A DNA stretch of 64,000 nucleotides from Anaspis maculata (GCA_949128115.1 OX421968.1:29974877-30038876), one strand, 5' to 3'. Positions 44,297 through 55,610 are shown, numbered from the stretch's first letter. Numbers and translations: made by a program. The notes: generated by a model from the letters alone, not told the origin.

Positions 44297-45344
44297 ATGG
44301 AACTATTGTTTTTTAATGTGCACGGGTATAAACATTTATTGGACTACATGAGAAACAATGCTTTTGATGGGTTGCCGGAGGTCGTGTGTGTGTGTGAAAC
44401 TTGGCTCACTAGCGATGCTGTGAGCGACGATTGCATGGCAATGTATAACATTATAGCATCACCGGCGTTGCGTGATAGATCAGCGGGAAGAGCGAGATTC
44501 TATAAGAACTTGCCGCAAAACTGGTTACTGTATTTGTGTAGTCTTTTTAATTCCATTCTTGATTCTGAGATAATGCCAACTTCTTGGACCAGTGCAATTC
44601 TAATCATGCTACACAAAAAGGGTGCGTATGAGGACCCCAACAACTACAGAGGGATTGCCTTACTGAATAATATCCTGAAGATTTTTACTCAGATTTTGCA
44701 TTCAAGGCAAGGCTTAGTGAGTGGGCGGAGTCTAACGAAATAATACCCGAACATCAGTCGGGTTTTCGTAGGGGACGAGGATGTATGGACAATGTTTTCA
44801 CCCTCACTAGCATCATTCAGTTACATATTCGTCGGAAGTCGCAGCGTGTTTTTGCCGCATTCGTCGATTTTACTAGAGCATTTGATTCTGTAAATCATGA
44901 CTTACTATGAGAAAAATTGCATAGCTTGGGGGTCAGCACCAAATTTATTAGGCTACTGAGACAACTGTATTGTAATGCTTCATTTCAAGTTAAAACTGTC
45001 AATGGAACTTCCAGGAGCTTTCCCGTTAGAGAAGGGGTATTGCAGGGCGAGGTCCTTAGCCCTTTGCTGTTTTCATTATTTCTGGCTGACTTGGATGAGT
45101 ACTTTAGGGCCGCGGGTTCAATTGGCCTTTCTATAAACAAAGAAGTGGACGTGGTGCTATTACTTTACGCCGATGATCTGGTCATTTTGGGTCATTCGGA
45201 AATGGACTTACAAAGAAAACTTAATATCCTAGAAAGGTACACTTCAACAAACTCTTTGAAGGTGAACATCAGAAAAACTAAAATTATGCATTTCAGAAGA
45301 GGAGGAAGACCGTCCGACTTTAGGTTTCGGTATCAAAACACAGA
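44297..45344 (+). pseudogene. LINE-A ORF2, 5' part: endonuclease start and RT, broken
   Basis: It begins MELLFFNVHGYKHLLDYM and VCVCETWLTSDA, the first blocks of an APE-type endonuclease. Near 44500 it jumps straight to NLPQNWLLYLCSLFNSIL, at the start of the reverse transcriptase, so most of the nuclease is deleted. RT blocks are DPNNYRGIALLNNILKIF, EHQSGFRRGRGCMDNVFTL (after a frameshift near 44704), AAFVDFTRAFDSVNHDLL with a stop near 44908, EGVLQGEVLSPLLFSLFL and LLLYADDLVILG, the YADD catalytic site. The copy continues at 53676. Confidence 0.85.
45340..45344 (+). repeat. Target-site duplication of LINE-B, left copy
   Basis: ACAGA here and ACAGA at 53671-53675 flank the 8.3 kb insert. 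Removing the insert and one copy restores the LINE-A frame. The duplication is short, so its exact length is uncertain. Confidence 0.65.
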
Positions 45345-45556
45345 TAGATAGATAGATAGAATCATTTATTTGTTCAAGATGAAGACAGGCTTACATCATA
45401 AAATGCCTTTTTGGAGGCGTTGAACGTGTCAGTAAAGAAAATTAAATAAATAAATTAACAAATATAGGCAACATCACAAACAGTACATATTAAAATCGTT
45501 AACAGAAAAAAAATCGTCGACATCATAATAGGCATTTGCAACTAGCGTTCTATATA

Positions 45557-46638
45557 CCGGGTGATCATTTGAAAACTATCCACCTGCAATATCTCCTGAT
45601 TCCTAGTGCAAATGTCTTTGAGCAAAAACAGGTCGATTTTTATATCGAGGGGGACATCTAAAACATACATTAAAGAATTTATATCTTGAGCCCCCTCGCC
45701 CCCACTCACCCCAACTTTGAAATTTCAAATGACACCACCTACCTTGCGATACATCAAATTGAAGAAAATTAAATTTTCTTTTAAAAAAAAATATTTTGAA
45801 ATTTTTCAACCCCACCCCCTGTTCTTCCTAAAATTCTCTGAGTGTCCAAGTTAATATTCTTGACCTCCATTTTCCTTCAATACAATAAACGTCATCCTGC
45901 ACAGCATCGAAAGAGAAAATTTTCTAGGAAAAAAGTGCCACCCAAAATGTACCCTTTCGCTCCCCCCACCTGACCTCAAAAATTTAAAATGTCAATACCC
46001 ACTTTGTAATACATCAAATTGAAGGAAATTGAATTCTCTTCCTGAAAAAGATTTTTTCACAATTTTTAAAGCCCCCCATCTCCCCCCTAGAATACTCCAA
46101 ATGGCCAATTTATTGGGGGAGGGGTAGAAAATTTCAAAAAAATTCTTTTCTGGAAGAGAATTCAATTCCCTTCAATTTGATGTATCACAAAGTAGGTGGT
46201 GTTTTGTTAAATTTGGGAGTTGAGGTGGGGGAGAGCAAAGGGGTGAATTTGGGTGGCACTTTTTCTACCGAAAATTTTCTTCTTTGATGCTATCTAGGAT
46301 GACGCCGATTAAATTGAGAAAAAAATGAGGGGCCCAGAATATAAAGTGGGACAGTCAGAGAATTTTTAAGGAAAAGGGGGTGGGGTTAAAAATTTTGAAA
46401 AAATATTTTTCAGAAAGAAAATTTAATTTCCTTCAATTTGATGTATCGCAAGGTAGGTAGTGTCATTCGAAATTTCAAAGTTGGGGTGAGTGGGGGCGAG
46501 GGGGATGAATATAGAAGTTTGCCAATGTATGTTTTGGATGTCCCCCTCGATATAAAAATCGACCTGTTTTTGCTCGAAAAAATATTCATTAGGAATCGGG
46601 AGTTATTGCAGGTGGATAGTTTTCAAATGATCACCCGG
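45557..46638. mobile_element. TA-flanked foldback MITE inside LINE-B (caps type 1)
   Basis: The terminal inverted repeat starts CCGGGTGATCATTTGAAAAC and TATA occurs on both sides, consistent with TA duplication. The arms are inverted over the whole length: ACAGGTCGATTTTTATATCG, GGGGGACATC, CCCACTCACCCCAACTTTG and ACATCAAATTGAAGAAAATT are mirrored on the right. It is 1082 bp and non-coding. Removing it rejoins the LINE-B tail (DLPDNSFGNC... to the UTR). Its core, but not its ~72 bp ends, is shared with 55865-56942. Confidence 0.85.
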
Positions 46639-48212
46639 TATACAATTTCCAAAACTATTGTCAGGCAGGTCACGAATAACAGCTGGTACGTGATAGTAAA
46701 TTTTTGTGGCCATGAATTCAACATTTTTTTGTAGGTAGGCATAACTATATTTACAAATAACAAGATCTTTTTTGTTTCGGGTGTCATGTGCATGCGAAAG
46801 TGTGTTGAAAAGGTCCATATTCTTTCTTACAAACATTATACAGTGGTAAATATAAATACAAGGTAGGGTAAGTATACCTCTATGTACGAAATGCTGTTTA
46901 CAACTTTCCCTGTCTTTCAATTTCAAAATGTTTCTGATGCATTTTTTTTGTAGGCGAAATACTCAAACCTCAAACAGCCTCCCCAGATGCACCCCAGAAA
47001 ACCACACCGTAGCTGATCCGAGAATCTACATAATTATGCATAGTATGCTTGAAGAGAAGCCTGCACCCCAACGAAACGGCTTATCATACCCAACGCATAG
47101 GCATAACTCCCCACCCTGGTGACAAGGCTGTCAATGTGGTGTGTCCAGTCCAGCCTGGAATCTATGTATATCCCAAGAAACTTCACACAATCCACGGCCT
47201 CAAGGTAACCGCTGCCATACTTAACACGAAGGTTTCTATCGTTTTGGTGGAATCCAAATTTGATCATCTGAGTCTTTGCGACGTTCATCAAAAGATTATT
47301 CTTCTTAAACCAGCCCTCGAGAGTTTCTAGAGTATAAATGATTTTCTGCTCTAAGGAGTTGCTATCTCCCCCATCGCTCAGGACAACTGATGTATCGTCA
47401 GCAAACTGAAGCACTTTTTCTTGCAGGACTGATGGAAGGTCATTTGTGTAGACAATGTACAGCAACGGTCCAAGAATCGATCCCTGGGGTACGCCTCTTA
47501 TGACTGCAAGTATGCGTGATCTCATATATACTCCATTCTCGTCCTGTTCCGCAACATATTGAGTGCGATCCGAGAGATAACTTTTTATCAAATCAAGTGC
47601 AATTCCTCTTACTCCATACCTCATAAGTTTTTGTATAAGTATTCCATGCTCCACACTATCGAATGCCTTCGATATGTCCAAACAAAGTGCAGCGGTGTTG
47701 TTTTTCACATTCATAGAGTGCATTATGTCGGTCAAAGCAATGTACACGGCTCTAATTGTGGATTTCCCTTTTCTAAAACCATTTTGATTTTCATTAATGA
47801 TATTTTTCTTTTCAAAAAAATCCAGTAGTCTGTTTGATATGACTTTCTCGAAGACCTTACTGAAGCTATTCAAAACGGCAATTGGTCTGTAATTTCCAAT
47901 GTCGCCCTTTTCACCTTTCTTGTAGACAGGCTTGATCTTGGCACACTTTAAACCATCAGGAAAAACTCCTGTTGAAAGAACAATATTGAGTATATGGCAT
48001 AATGGTTCAGCCACATACGGTGCAATGCTCTTAATTTGATAGGAATTTCATCATCTCCCACTGCTGATGTGTTTCTCAATGACGTGATTATGGTACAAAT
48101 TTCTTTTGGAGTTACAGGTTGTAAAAATATTGAGTTTGGGTTTTGCGGTATATGGCCCACATCATCACTGTTACATATTCTAGGACAAATATTCACAAAA
48201 TAATCGTTTACA
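46603..48212 (-). pseudogene. LINE-B ORF2, RT and C-terminal part
   Basis: On the minus strand the frame gives NNVNDYFVNICPRI, then (after a frameshift near 48000) RT blocks CAKIKPVYKKGEKGDIGNYR, RPIAVLNSFSKVFEK, ENQNGFRKGKSTIRAVYIAL, CLDISKAFDSVEHGIL, RGVPQGSILGPLLY and LQFADDTSVVLSDG, with FADD as catalytic site, and CVKFLGIYIDSRLDW. The continuous part spans 48014-47034. The tail (RESCKQHFVHRG, DTRNKKDLVICK, IYYHVPAVIRDLPDNSF) follows after more frameshifts. Inactive copy; the family is CR1/Jockey-like. Confidence 0.85.
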
Positions 48213-48223
48213 TTGTTCAAAAT

Positions 48224-49634
48224 AATTATTGATTCATTTATTGAATACAACATAGTAGAGTTACAGTTACAATAAGTAATCATTAAGTAATTATATAATA
48301 CAAATAAATAAATAAATAGTAAATATCTATAAGTAAAAAACTTCATCCAATTTAACTGAATCTTCAAACGTTCCTAAAATACTTGCCGCATTACCCCTTT
48401 GAATTTCTAAACTGATTTTTTGAATAAAAAAAGGACTTGGCTTTCACATTGCCAGATTTGTCAATTAAAAGTTTCCCAAGAGAATTTGCAAAATTTAAAG
48501 CTTCTGGAGACCAAACACCTAAAGTTTCAACGGCGAAAGCAACAAACTCAAAATGCTCAGATAGAGCAGAGTATTTTCTCGTTTTGTCTCTTACAGCTTT
48601 AGAGGCAGCAGCACCTGCTAACAAGGACGTATTTTCGACATGAGAGGGAGCAAGTGTATCCACACAAGTGGAGTCCCAGATGAGAGAGCGACCTTTTCCC
48701 CATGGAATTAATGACATACCGTCTGGTCTTTTACCGTCGGCTCTGCTCAGGCCAGGTGGTTCCAAAATTGAGGGTATGTCTACAGAAGCCAAAGCACGCT
48801 TGATTGTGTTGTTCAAAGCGGCATGCCTTGGAATTCTGCCAACACTCCTAGAACAAAATAGGCCATGAAGACCACGGGCATTAACGTTGGCTCCGCAAAT
48901 GCAAGTATGTGGCTGGCATAATTTAGAACCTAGCCGCAATGCTACTGCTATTCTCAACGTGTTCTTGTCCAACAGGGTACCCAGATGAAGGGATGGATAA
49001 GCTTTCAGCCAGGCACCTGATTCTTCTCGTGCGCAGGCCAATAAACGTGCTTTATCGGTTATTTCAGTTGAAGATCTTAGTAGTTTGTCAAGCTTATCCT
49101 CCATCAAAGGTATATCCCAACTTTTTTTGAGAATTTGGGTTCAGTGGGAGGCCGGCTTTTGGTTGTAAAGCTAACCAGCTATTTTGTGCTTCGGACAGAC
49201 AGTCAACTTCGAAATCACCTAGTGATGGAGAAACGATTGTACCAACGAGGTTGACTGTACTGTAGACCGAAGACAAAAAAGCCGGAAGGGCTACATCTAA
49301 GGCACTGCGGACTCCCAAACCCCCTAAATTGACTGGTAAAGAAGCTTGGTTCCAACAAGAATCGGTCAACTTTATATTAAGAATTTGTTGCAAGCTTATC
49401 TGAATGACAGAGTCTAGTTTGGACAAAAGATTTTGACATAAAAAAGTTGGGCTAGATCTGGAAAAATAAGTTAGACGTGGAATCCAGAAACAAGATTTCA
49501 ATAGATGTAAAGCAATATGTGGTTGAATTTCAGAAAGGTTTTTTGTGAAATGTTCTATTTTTCTAATCTTGGAATCAAAAATTTCGTTCATCGACTCTTC
49601 CATCAAAGGAGATCCCAAAAGAACAAAATTCTCC
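48224..49634 (-). mobile_element. 5'-truncated R2-like LINE in LINE-B, 11 bp TSD
   Basis: 1411 bp are flanked by ATTTTGAACAA (minus-strand sense) at 48213-48223 and 49635-49645. The insert holds the end of the RT region, the Cys knuckle, the nuclease-like region and an AT-rich 3' UTR with AAATAAATAAATAGT words. Taking it out with one duplication joins SILN to NVNDYF in the LINE-B polymerase in frame. 5' truncation plus a duplication is the signature of target-primed reverse transcription. The family is related to, but distinct from, the copy at 33896-37131. Confidence 0.93.
48391..49634 (-). pseudogene. R2-like LINE C-terminal half: thumb, Cys knuckle, RLE
   Basis: From the 5' break the minus strand reads LLGSPLMEESMNEIFDSKI, HIALHLLKSCFWIPRLTYFS, LGGLGVRSALDVALPAFLSS. 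A frameshift in an A run near 49120 moves to DKARLLACAREESGAWLKAY, CICGANVNARGLHGLFC and the nuclease-like RPDGMSLIPWGKGRSLIWDS plus TCVDTLAPSH, AVETLGVWSPEAL. Here the WDxTC Trp is intact, unlike in the larger copy. The R-PDG...WD spacing resembles PD-(D/E)xK nucleases; that assignment is inference. The frame ends near 48391, close before the UTR. Confidence 0.8.
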
Positions 49635-49645
49635 TTGTTCAAAAT

Positions 49646-50983
49646 TGATTTCGCCGTTCCAGTATGGTTGATCCCCATATTTTCTATAATGGTTTTCTTA
49701 TTTTTCGTTCTACCAGTGTATTGACCAATCAATTTCCACATAGCTTGACCCTTGTTATTAGCAGTGCTCAAGTAACTCTCATCTGCCATTTTTTTGGCAG
49801 AGATGATCACTTTTTTCAATATGCTGCAGTATCTCTTATAGTAATCGACTGACACTTCGCCTTGATTCTTCGATATATAGAATTTTCTCTTCTTTTTGCA
49901 AGATTCTCTTATCCCGTGAGTTATCCAAGATTTTCTTTTGACATTTGTCTCCACAAGTTTAGGTACAAAAATGATTTGGAACAGATTTACTATCTTTGAC
50001 AAGAACGCCTCATAAGCCTTGTTGCTGTCTGTCTCCACGATATACACGTCATCCCATACAAACCGTGATACCTCATACGTAAATTGTTCTAATTTACCCC
50101 CAGAATAAACACGTATATATTTTTTCTCCCTCGAGTGGGTCCGAGTCTCCAGATCAAGCCTTATGAATTGACCATAATGGTCAGACAGTGCCATATTTAT
50201 TACTTCACCCTTTAGTGATTCATCGAAGCTGACAAAAATGTTATCAATAAGCGATACGGAAGTAGTCGTTACTCTTGTGGGATCCATTATAGTCTGCGTA
50301 AAATTATGTTCTCTAAGAATATCCTTAAAACTACTCGCTATGTGGGTCGATTTTAAAAGACATACATTAAAGTCGCCACAGATAATTTTTTTGTGTTTGA
50401 TAAACTTTTTGTTGATATTATCTAAAATTAAATTCAGTCTCTTGAAAAACTTATCTACACAGCCCACCGGCGACCTGTACACACATAAAATCACAACTTT
50501 GTTTACTCCGTCTAACGCACATGCACACTCAATTTCATAGTCTTTGCTAAATTGTTTCAGATCATAACACTCCATGCATCCCAGTCCATTCGCCGCAAAC
50601 ACACAGCTTCCTCCATGGGATCCCGTAGAAGGAGAATACGAGGCCGCCAGACTATAGCCTTCAATACCTAGGAGACTCAGCTCGCCATCACTACACCAGT
50701 GCTCAGTGAAACACAGGACCCTCTATGCAACTTCCATCTCGTTTATCGCCAGTTCGATGTCCAGTGTTTTGTTTTTTAAAGACTGAATGTTTTGGTGCAA
50801 CAAATAAATGTTATTTTCACATGAAGTTTTTGATGTTTTTTCCAACCGATGAATCGCTGTGGACAAAGGTGCAGCCCTGGTCCTCCCCATGGCAACTCCT
50901 CTCTCAGCTACGCCCCCCAGATGGTTCGGGCGAGCCGTGACACCAGCATTCCTGTCATTGTCCAGATCTTCCCTTGTTGTCAC
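49646..50983 (-). pseudogene. LINE-B ORF2, APE endonuclease part
   Basis: The frame starts near 50983, overlapping the end of ORF1 by about 29 nt. It gives NIYLLHQNIQSLKNKTLDIE, an in-frame TAG at 50723, LCFTEHW, GGSCVFAANG, VVILCVYRSPVG, KKIICGDFNVCLL, SLIDNIFVSF and MALSDHYGQFI. These are the conserved blocks of apurinic-endonuclease-like LINE nucleases (N, E, RSP, GDFN, DH). After it come KSWITHGIRESCKKKRK and MWKLIGQYTGRTKNKK, the linker towards the RT. The continuous frame then reads into the inserted R2-like fragment, an accidental fusion. Confidence 0.85.
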
Positions 50984-51270
50984 CTGAGCCTCGAAAAAAG
51001 GTGAATCTCTTTACCAGGACACCCTGAGGCCAGTTTGAACTTTTATACAGTTCATCTTTGAGACTCATGTCACCTCCCACCTTAAAAGCAGTGCTTCTAG
51101 CATCTTCACGCCTGGGCAGCTGCTCAACGATGAAGTCGTGGCCGTCAAACTTCTTTTTCAGAAATTGTTCGATCTGTGCTGGTGTGGTTTCATGGTTTAC
51201 TCTTCCAACGTACATCCAAACTCTGCGTACAGCAGCCGAAAACGATGCTCCGGGCTCAGCTTCAGACGTC
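50955..51270 (-). pseudogene. LINE-B ORF1, C-terminal part
   Basis: It reads SEAEPGASFSAAVRRVW, MYVGRVNHETTPAQIEQFLK, DFIVEQLPRREDARSTAFKV and WPQGVLVKRFTFFRG, then a stop at 50955. This is the RNA-binding C-terminal region of CR1-like ORF1 proteins in insects. It joins the N-terminal part at 53033-53595 across the solo LTR. Confidence 0.8.
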
Positions 51271-53028
51271 TGTTACGGCTGAAATTTCATTTGGGGTTTG
51301 TTTACTTCTGGGTGACCTTTGGTGTTCTCAGCGATTAAAATTGGCGTTCAAACAGCTGATCAAACAATACCTGGGAGCGATGACCACGCATCTTATTCGT
51401 CTTCGACGCTGGCCCTTTAGGCGGAACGAAGAGAACCGTATGCGGCAAGAAATAGGTGCGAGTGTGCTATCATACCTTCTCCTACAATAGTCGGTAGGTA
51501 CCAACTTCCGCACCTCTTCGTTTGAGCGGCGATGGACTTCCCCTCTCGTAATTACCACGTGTAATTGGAAAATATCGGTAATCCAGAGTCATCCAGGGTT
51601 GATCGGGGTTTTTCATCCCCCTGAAACGGTTGGTCGTATCGTTTTCTCTCGTTTACTGTGTGTTGCTTCGTATATTTTTGTTGTTTAGTCCGTCCATTTT
51701 TGGATATTTCTAAAGGTGGGCATTGTCTTGGATTTGAAATGGACGTTGGAGAGGGGAATTTGATAAGAGAAACATTATTATTTCTGTCGAGTAATCGAGT
51801 GGTGTGTGCTGGAGATTTTGGAAAAGCGCTAATCGCGGATTTAATCAGCCACCACTTTCCGATTAAAAGATCATCGCAGACTGATCGCAGATTTACTTAT
51901 TATTCTTTGAGGCCACACAACAACCGTCGGCCTCCATTTCTTCATCCGTCCAGTTATCCATTTCGGATGCTTTGAATGTTTTTCTTTGTCCGTCCCAACA
52001 TCTTCTTCATCGGATAAATTGGGGTGCTTCTTCACTGGTGTGGATTCCTCAGCTGCTCCGTAAATCCATCAATAGCTGCATCTGTGACTTCACCGCCACT
52101 TTTTGTGCTTCCATCAAACCTCGTGTTGTCTGGAGAGAAGTGCCCAGTCTTGTGTTTCTGGTACAGCCACACCCAGTGTCTGTCTGTCCAGTCTGGAAGA
52201 ACCCTCGATGGGAACCCGAGGCGAAAGTTAGGTGATAGAATAAGTTGTCGGTTGATGTCCAGATTATGGAAATTGCCAAACTACAGCACGTCGCAAACTT
52301 ATAATTGTGAATTGTGAAACTTATTATTATTGTGAATTTCATAGCCTTCAGCTCTAAAAGCCTTCAGCCTTCTCAATTTTCATTATTATTTTTCTCCAGT
52401 AATTCAAATACCAAATTCTTTATCATTCATTATCTCCATTTGTTAGTTTTTTTTTCTCTTTATTTTGTCAAATAAGCTTACGTCCAGGAAAAGCAACGCA
52501 CACAAGTTCTCAGGCAGAGTAGTGATTCACTACCTGTGGATTTTTGTGGAGATTGCGGGTGCCTGGTTAGATCGTGCGGGACAGGACCGGATTTGGGGTG
52601 AATAGGGCCCATTGTTAGCGACCCCCCCATTTCTCTGTGCACGGATAGTTGGGTAGGTAGGCTAGGCTAGAATACCATCCTTTTCCTTGCTGCGTTCTGG
52701 CCACTCGCGTTGATCCATCAGATCCCTCTCTTTTGTTTCTTATTTGTTTTACTTGATTGTTTCTTTTCTTTTGGACGCCCGCTTAACAGTATTGCTATTT
52801 TTCCTTGAACTTAACTAACTTTCATATTTCTCAATCTATCTAATTGTTACTTTCTCACTATTTAAAACTTGTTATTTCTATTTCATTTAATTGGCTTCAA
52901 ATATACTTCAGTACCTCTCAACTATTTTTTTTTATTTGCGTTCTATTCTGGATCCATGATATGCCAGCAACCGGACCTCACGAGCCCCTAAAGAATCTCA
53001 ACCGGGTTACGCAATTCGGGGCGTAACA
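51271..53028. mobile_element. Solo-LTR candidate in LINE-B, CGTC TSD
   Basis: The insert starts TGTTACGGCTG and ends GGGGCGTAACA, so the ends form a TGTTACG/CGTAACA inverted repeat with TG...CA. CGTC flanks it at 51267-51270 and 53029-53032. At 1758 bp it has no polymerase, protease or integrase, so a solo LTR left by recombination is the simplest reading. Excision rejoins LINE-B ORF1 in frame (VMT to SEAEP). The interior is unassigned, AT-rich towards its right end. Orientation is unknown. Confidence 0.8.
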
Positions 53029-53032
53029 CGTC

Positions 53033-53595
53033 ATCACACAATCTCCAACAATTTTTGGACGATTGGAACGTTTCTCTGGATTACTGATTGTGTTCTTCTT
53101 TATACCTGGTGCAATGTCATCCCGTTTCTGATTCGGTCTTCTACTTTGTGTGCTATTGCCTTGGAGTGGCGTCTCATTATTTCTTCTGTCTTCATCGGAA
53201 TGGTGTTCACTTTTTGATGCACTTCTCAAGTTTTTCGCTTTCGGTGTGGGGTTCAGGTTCAAATCGTGGTTTTGATTTTTTGTTAGGGTTTGTATGATTG
53301 ACTTTTGCTCGTCAATCCTGTCCTCTAGCTGGGTAACCATTTTCTCCAAAAGTTCGTGTTCTCTTCGGTTGAACCTTGCGTCCTCAGATTCAATTTCACA
53401 CCGTTTAACCTCCTCCACAGGAGCAGCGCTGAAATGGGTATTGATAGAGTTTTTAAATTTTTCGAATAATGCTGCACTCATTCCGGCTACACTTTCAAAG
53501 TTTACACATTTTTGTAAAATTATAGATTGTAATTCATCCTTGTTCAGGCGTTTTAGGAGAGACGTAAAAGTCGACACATCCATCTCTGCCGCCAT
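53033..53595 (-). pseudogene. LINE-B ORF1, N-terminal part
   Basis: The ATG at 53595 begins MAAEMDVSTFTSLLKRLNKD, ELQSIILQKCVNFESV; a predicted coiled coil follows (RREHELLEKMVTQLEDRIDE) and a hydrophilic, low-complexity linker. The coding frame is broken by the solo LTR at codon ~188. The 5' UTR is about 75 bp, up to the insertion boundary at 53670, with a GGTATC/CAGATATGG duplication. Typical of CR1-like ORF1. Confidence 0.75.
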
Positions 53596-53670
53596 CTTGA
53601 TGCGCTGTTTATTATCTTGGAGTCCATATCTGATACCATATCTGTTTACATACGGATACCAAGTCTGTTT

Positions 53671-54663
53671 ACAGACTTGGAGATGGTTAACAAGTTTGCT
53701 TATCTGGGTGTCACTCTATCCTCATCCTCACTTTTTGCGGAGATGGCTAAGACTACTCTGATCAGGGCTAAACAGGCAATTGGCTCCGTATTGTCAATTA
53801 TGATCAAGTCAAAGCTTAGTAAATGGGACGTTAGAAAACACTTATTTGAGACTTTGGTCGTGTCTGTTTTATCCTACTGTCTGCCACTTTGGGGTACTAG
53901 ATATGCGGATGTAGTAGAGAGGGCGCAAGTATACTTCTACAAACGTTTATTACTTTTACCGATTTATACGCCTGATTGCTATATTCGCTCAGAGTTTGGT
54001 TGTGTACACTTGAGCTTCATCATCTTCAAGAATTGTTTAAGTTGGATAATCAAATTGCTGTCTATGGATTCAAATAGATTTCCTAGAATATGTTTTGATA
54101 GATTGTGTCAGCAGTATAAAAGTGAAAGTAAAATATACAAGTTTCTCGATAAAATAGAATGCCAAACCGATCTTCAGACTCTGTCGCGTTACGACTGTTC
54201 TCTGTACCTAGAAAAATATAAATCGTACCTGTATACAATGAACAATGAACATCTGACTGCTTCGCGATATTCTCCGTTTTCGGCTATGACAATGCCTCGC
54301 TCAGATTTCTCCATTACCCCCAAGTACCTTCACCTCGACATCTCTATCAGAATTATAAGAATCTTAGCTCAAATTCGTTTATGTTGTAAGAAGAAGTACA
54401 GATTTACTTATAATGGTGTCTCATACCAAGTCAATGCAGAAGAACTCTGCACAATTTGTAATTTGGGAAGTTTGGAGACGCTGGAACATCTTTTCTTTGA
54501 GTGCCCCTTGTACGTGGGTCTGCGGGGCGGGCTTTTGGGTGAAGTATCGGACATGGGCGGACTGTACAGTCACATTGATGGCATTTCTGCTTCCGGGGCA
54601 AAGAGATTGGTAAGCTTCGTCACTGGTGTCCTTAGCTTGCGAGCCTTCGCTCTGAACGAATAG
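53671..54663 (+). pseudogene. LINE-A ORF2, C-terminal part
   Basis: From the junction the frame is LEMVNKFAYLGVTLSSSSLF, RAKQAIGSVLSIMIKSKLSK, LVVSVLSYCLPLWGTRY, KRLLLLPIYTPDCYIRSEFG, LHLDISIRIIRILAQIRLCC and the finger-like CTICNLGSLETLEHLFFECP, ending FALNE and TAG at 54661-54663. YLGV and the SYxxPLWG block are standard for the region after the RT palm. More than 300 codons run without a stop, so this part has decayed little. Confidence 0.85.
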
Positions 54664-54946
54664 GGGGTATTTTTTTTTTTTTAATTCATTGTTATTTATT
54701 TTTTATTCTTTATTTTGCCTTATTCTGTCCGCACATAAATATTTTGTATATTGTATCATTTTGGCTTTGTTTGAGTTGGAGTTTTTCTTATTTATGTTAC
54801 TTATCATATTACTTTGTGTTTAGTTGATCCGATTGTCTCAATACTTCCAGGTTATTAATTTTCTTTTTTTATTTTGGGTTGGAGAGTCTACACTCTTGCT
54901 ATAAAACTGTATATAGTTTTTGTAAGCAATAAATATTTTATATTAT

Positions 54947-54950
<4 letters not shown>

Positions 54951-55029
<79 letters not shown>

Positions 55030-55032
55030 TAT
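54951..55032. repeat. (TA)n microsatellite at the LINE-A 3' end
   Basis: About 35 TA units after ATATTTTATATTATTATATTA. It marks the 3' terminus of LINE-A. Confidence 0.95.
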
Positions 55033-55074
55033 AGTAGCAAGCAGACAAATGACATCATCACTCCATGCTCACTT

Positions 55075-55610
55075 TTCTCCAAAACAGCTGGGAGTGGGTA
55101 TTCCAAATAAACCTGAGACTAGCGCGCATGCAATGCGAATATACCTTGAGGAAGAACGTTTCAGTGACAAGGTCTTCTTAAAGCTGGATTTCGAGAATGC
55201 GTTCAATGAAATCAGGCGAGACTGTCTCCTCCAAGAAGTCAGTAGATTATAGTTCTCCACAAATTTCCAGAGCTACACTGTTTATTTTCGCTAATCTCCT
55301 AAATTATGCTCTCATTCATTTCATTTCATTGGGATTGGAGGTACACGAAGAAATTACGGGGTATGCGGAAGACGGTGGACTAAGAAGGATAGACATTCTT
55401 GCGATTGACAGGAACAGAAATACGGCGATCATAGTAGATCTAACAGTGCGGTTCGAGATAGAAAAAGACCAGCCAGAAAAAGTGGACAAAGAGAAAAAAT
55501 AGATATACGAGCCAACAATATCGTATTATAAAAACGTGTACAACGTTGACAAAATTCAAGTCTATATGGAATTTTTATTGGAGCAAGAGGGACAATTTCG
55601 CTATTTTTCA
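55075..55610 (+). pseudogene. R2-like LINE fragments: RT and distinct RLE-type tail
   Basis: 55085-55250 reads QLGVGIPNKPETSAHAMRIY and FLKLDFENAFNEIRRDCLLQ, matching the GF-TSGGCEAAVHAT and KIDFANAFN blocks. After a deletion, 55340-55610 reads EDGGLRRIDILAIDRNRN, AIIVDLTVRFEIEKDQ, a stop, then IYEPTISYYKNVYNVDKIQV. The R-D-LA...IVDLTVRFE pattern is the endonuclease-like tail of another R2-type lineage. The two pieces may be one internally deleted copy or two copies. Confidence 0.65.

Larger units (their letters stand above)
45345..53670 (-). mobile_element. LINE-B (CR1-like, APE-type), full-length but interrupted
   Basis: It runs on the minus strand from a 5' end at 53670 to a (TCTA)n tail at 45345-45363. 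Three later insertions lie inside it: a foldback MITE (45557-46638), a truncated R2-like LINE (48224-49634) and a solo LTR (51271-53028). Without them and their duplications it is about 4.1 kb, with ORF1, ORF2 (endonuclease, RT, tail) and a short 3' UTR, the normal size for CR1-type elements. Stops and frameshifts inactivate it. Confidence 0.85.
43231..54950 (+). mobile_element. LINE-A (APE-type, L1-like ORF1), interrupted
   Basis: It has two parts, 43231-45344 and 53676-54950, separated by the LINE-B insertion. The order is: short 5' UTR, ORF1 with a coiled coil, ORF2 (endonuclease start, RT, C-terminal region), 3' UTR of about 290 bp and a (TA)n tail from 54951. The 5' border is approximate. 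Without the insert it is about 3.4 kb, shortened further by an internal deletion near 44500. At the insertion point the sequence continues in frame from RYQNTD to LEMVNKFAYLG. Confidence 0.85.

Noticed and set aside
49094..50602. 502-codon minus-strand open frame as a novel endonuclease fusion protein
   Set aside because: It crosses the exact insertion junction (49634/49635) between LINE-B and the R2-like LINE, so the fusion is accidental.
53294..53761. 155-codon plus-strand open frame
   Set aside because: It is antisense to LINE-B ORF1 and runs into LINE-A across the insertion boundary.
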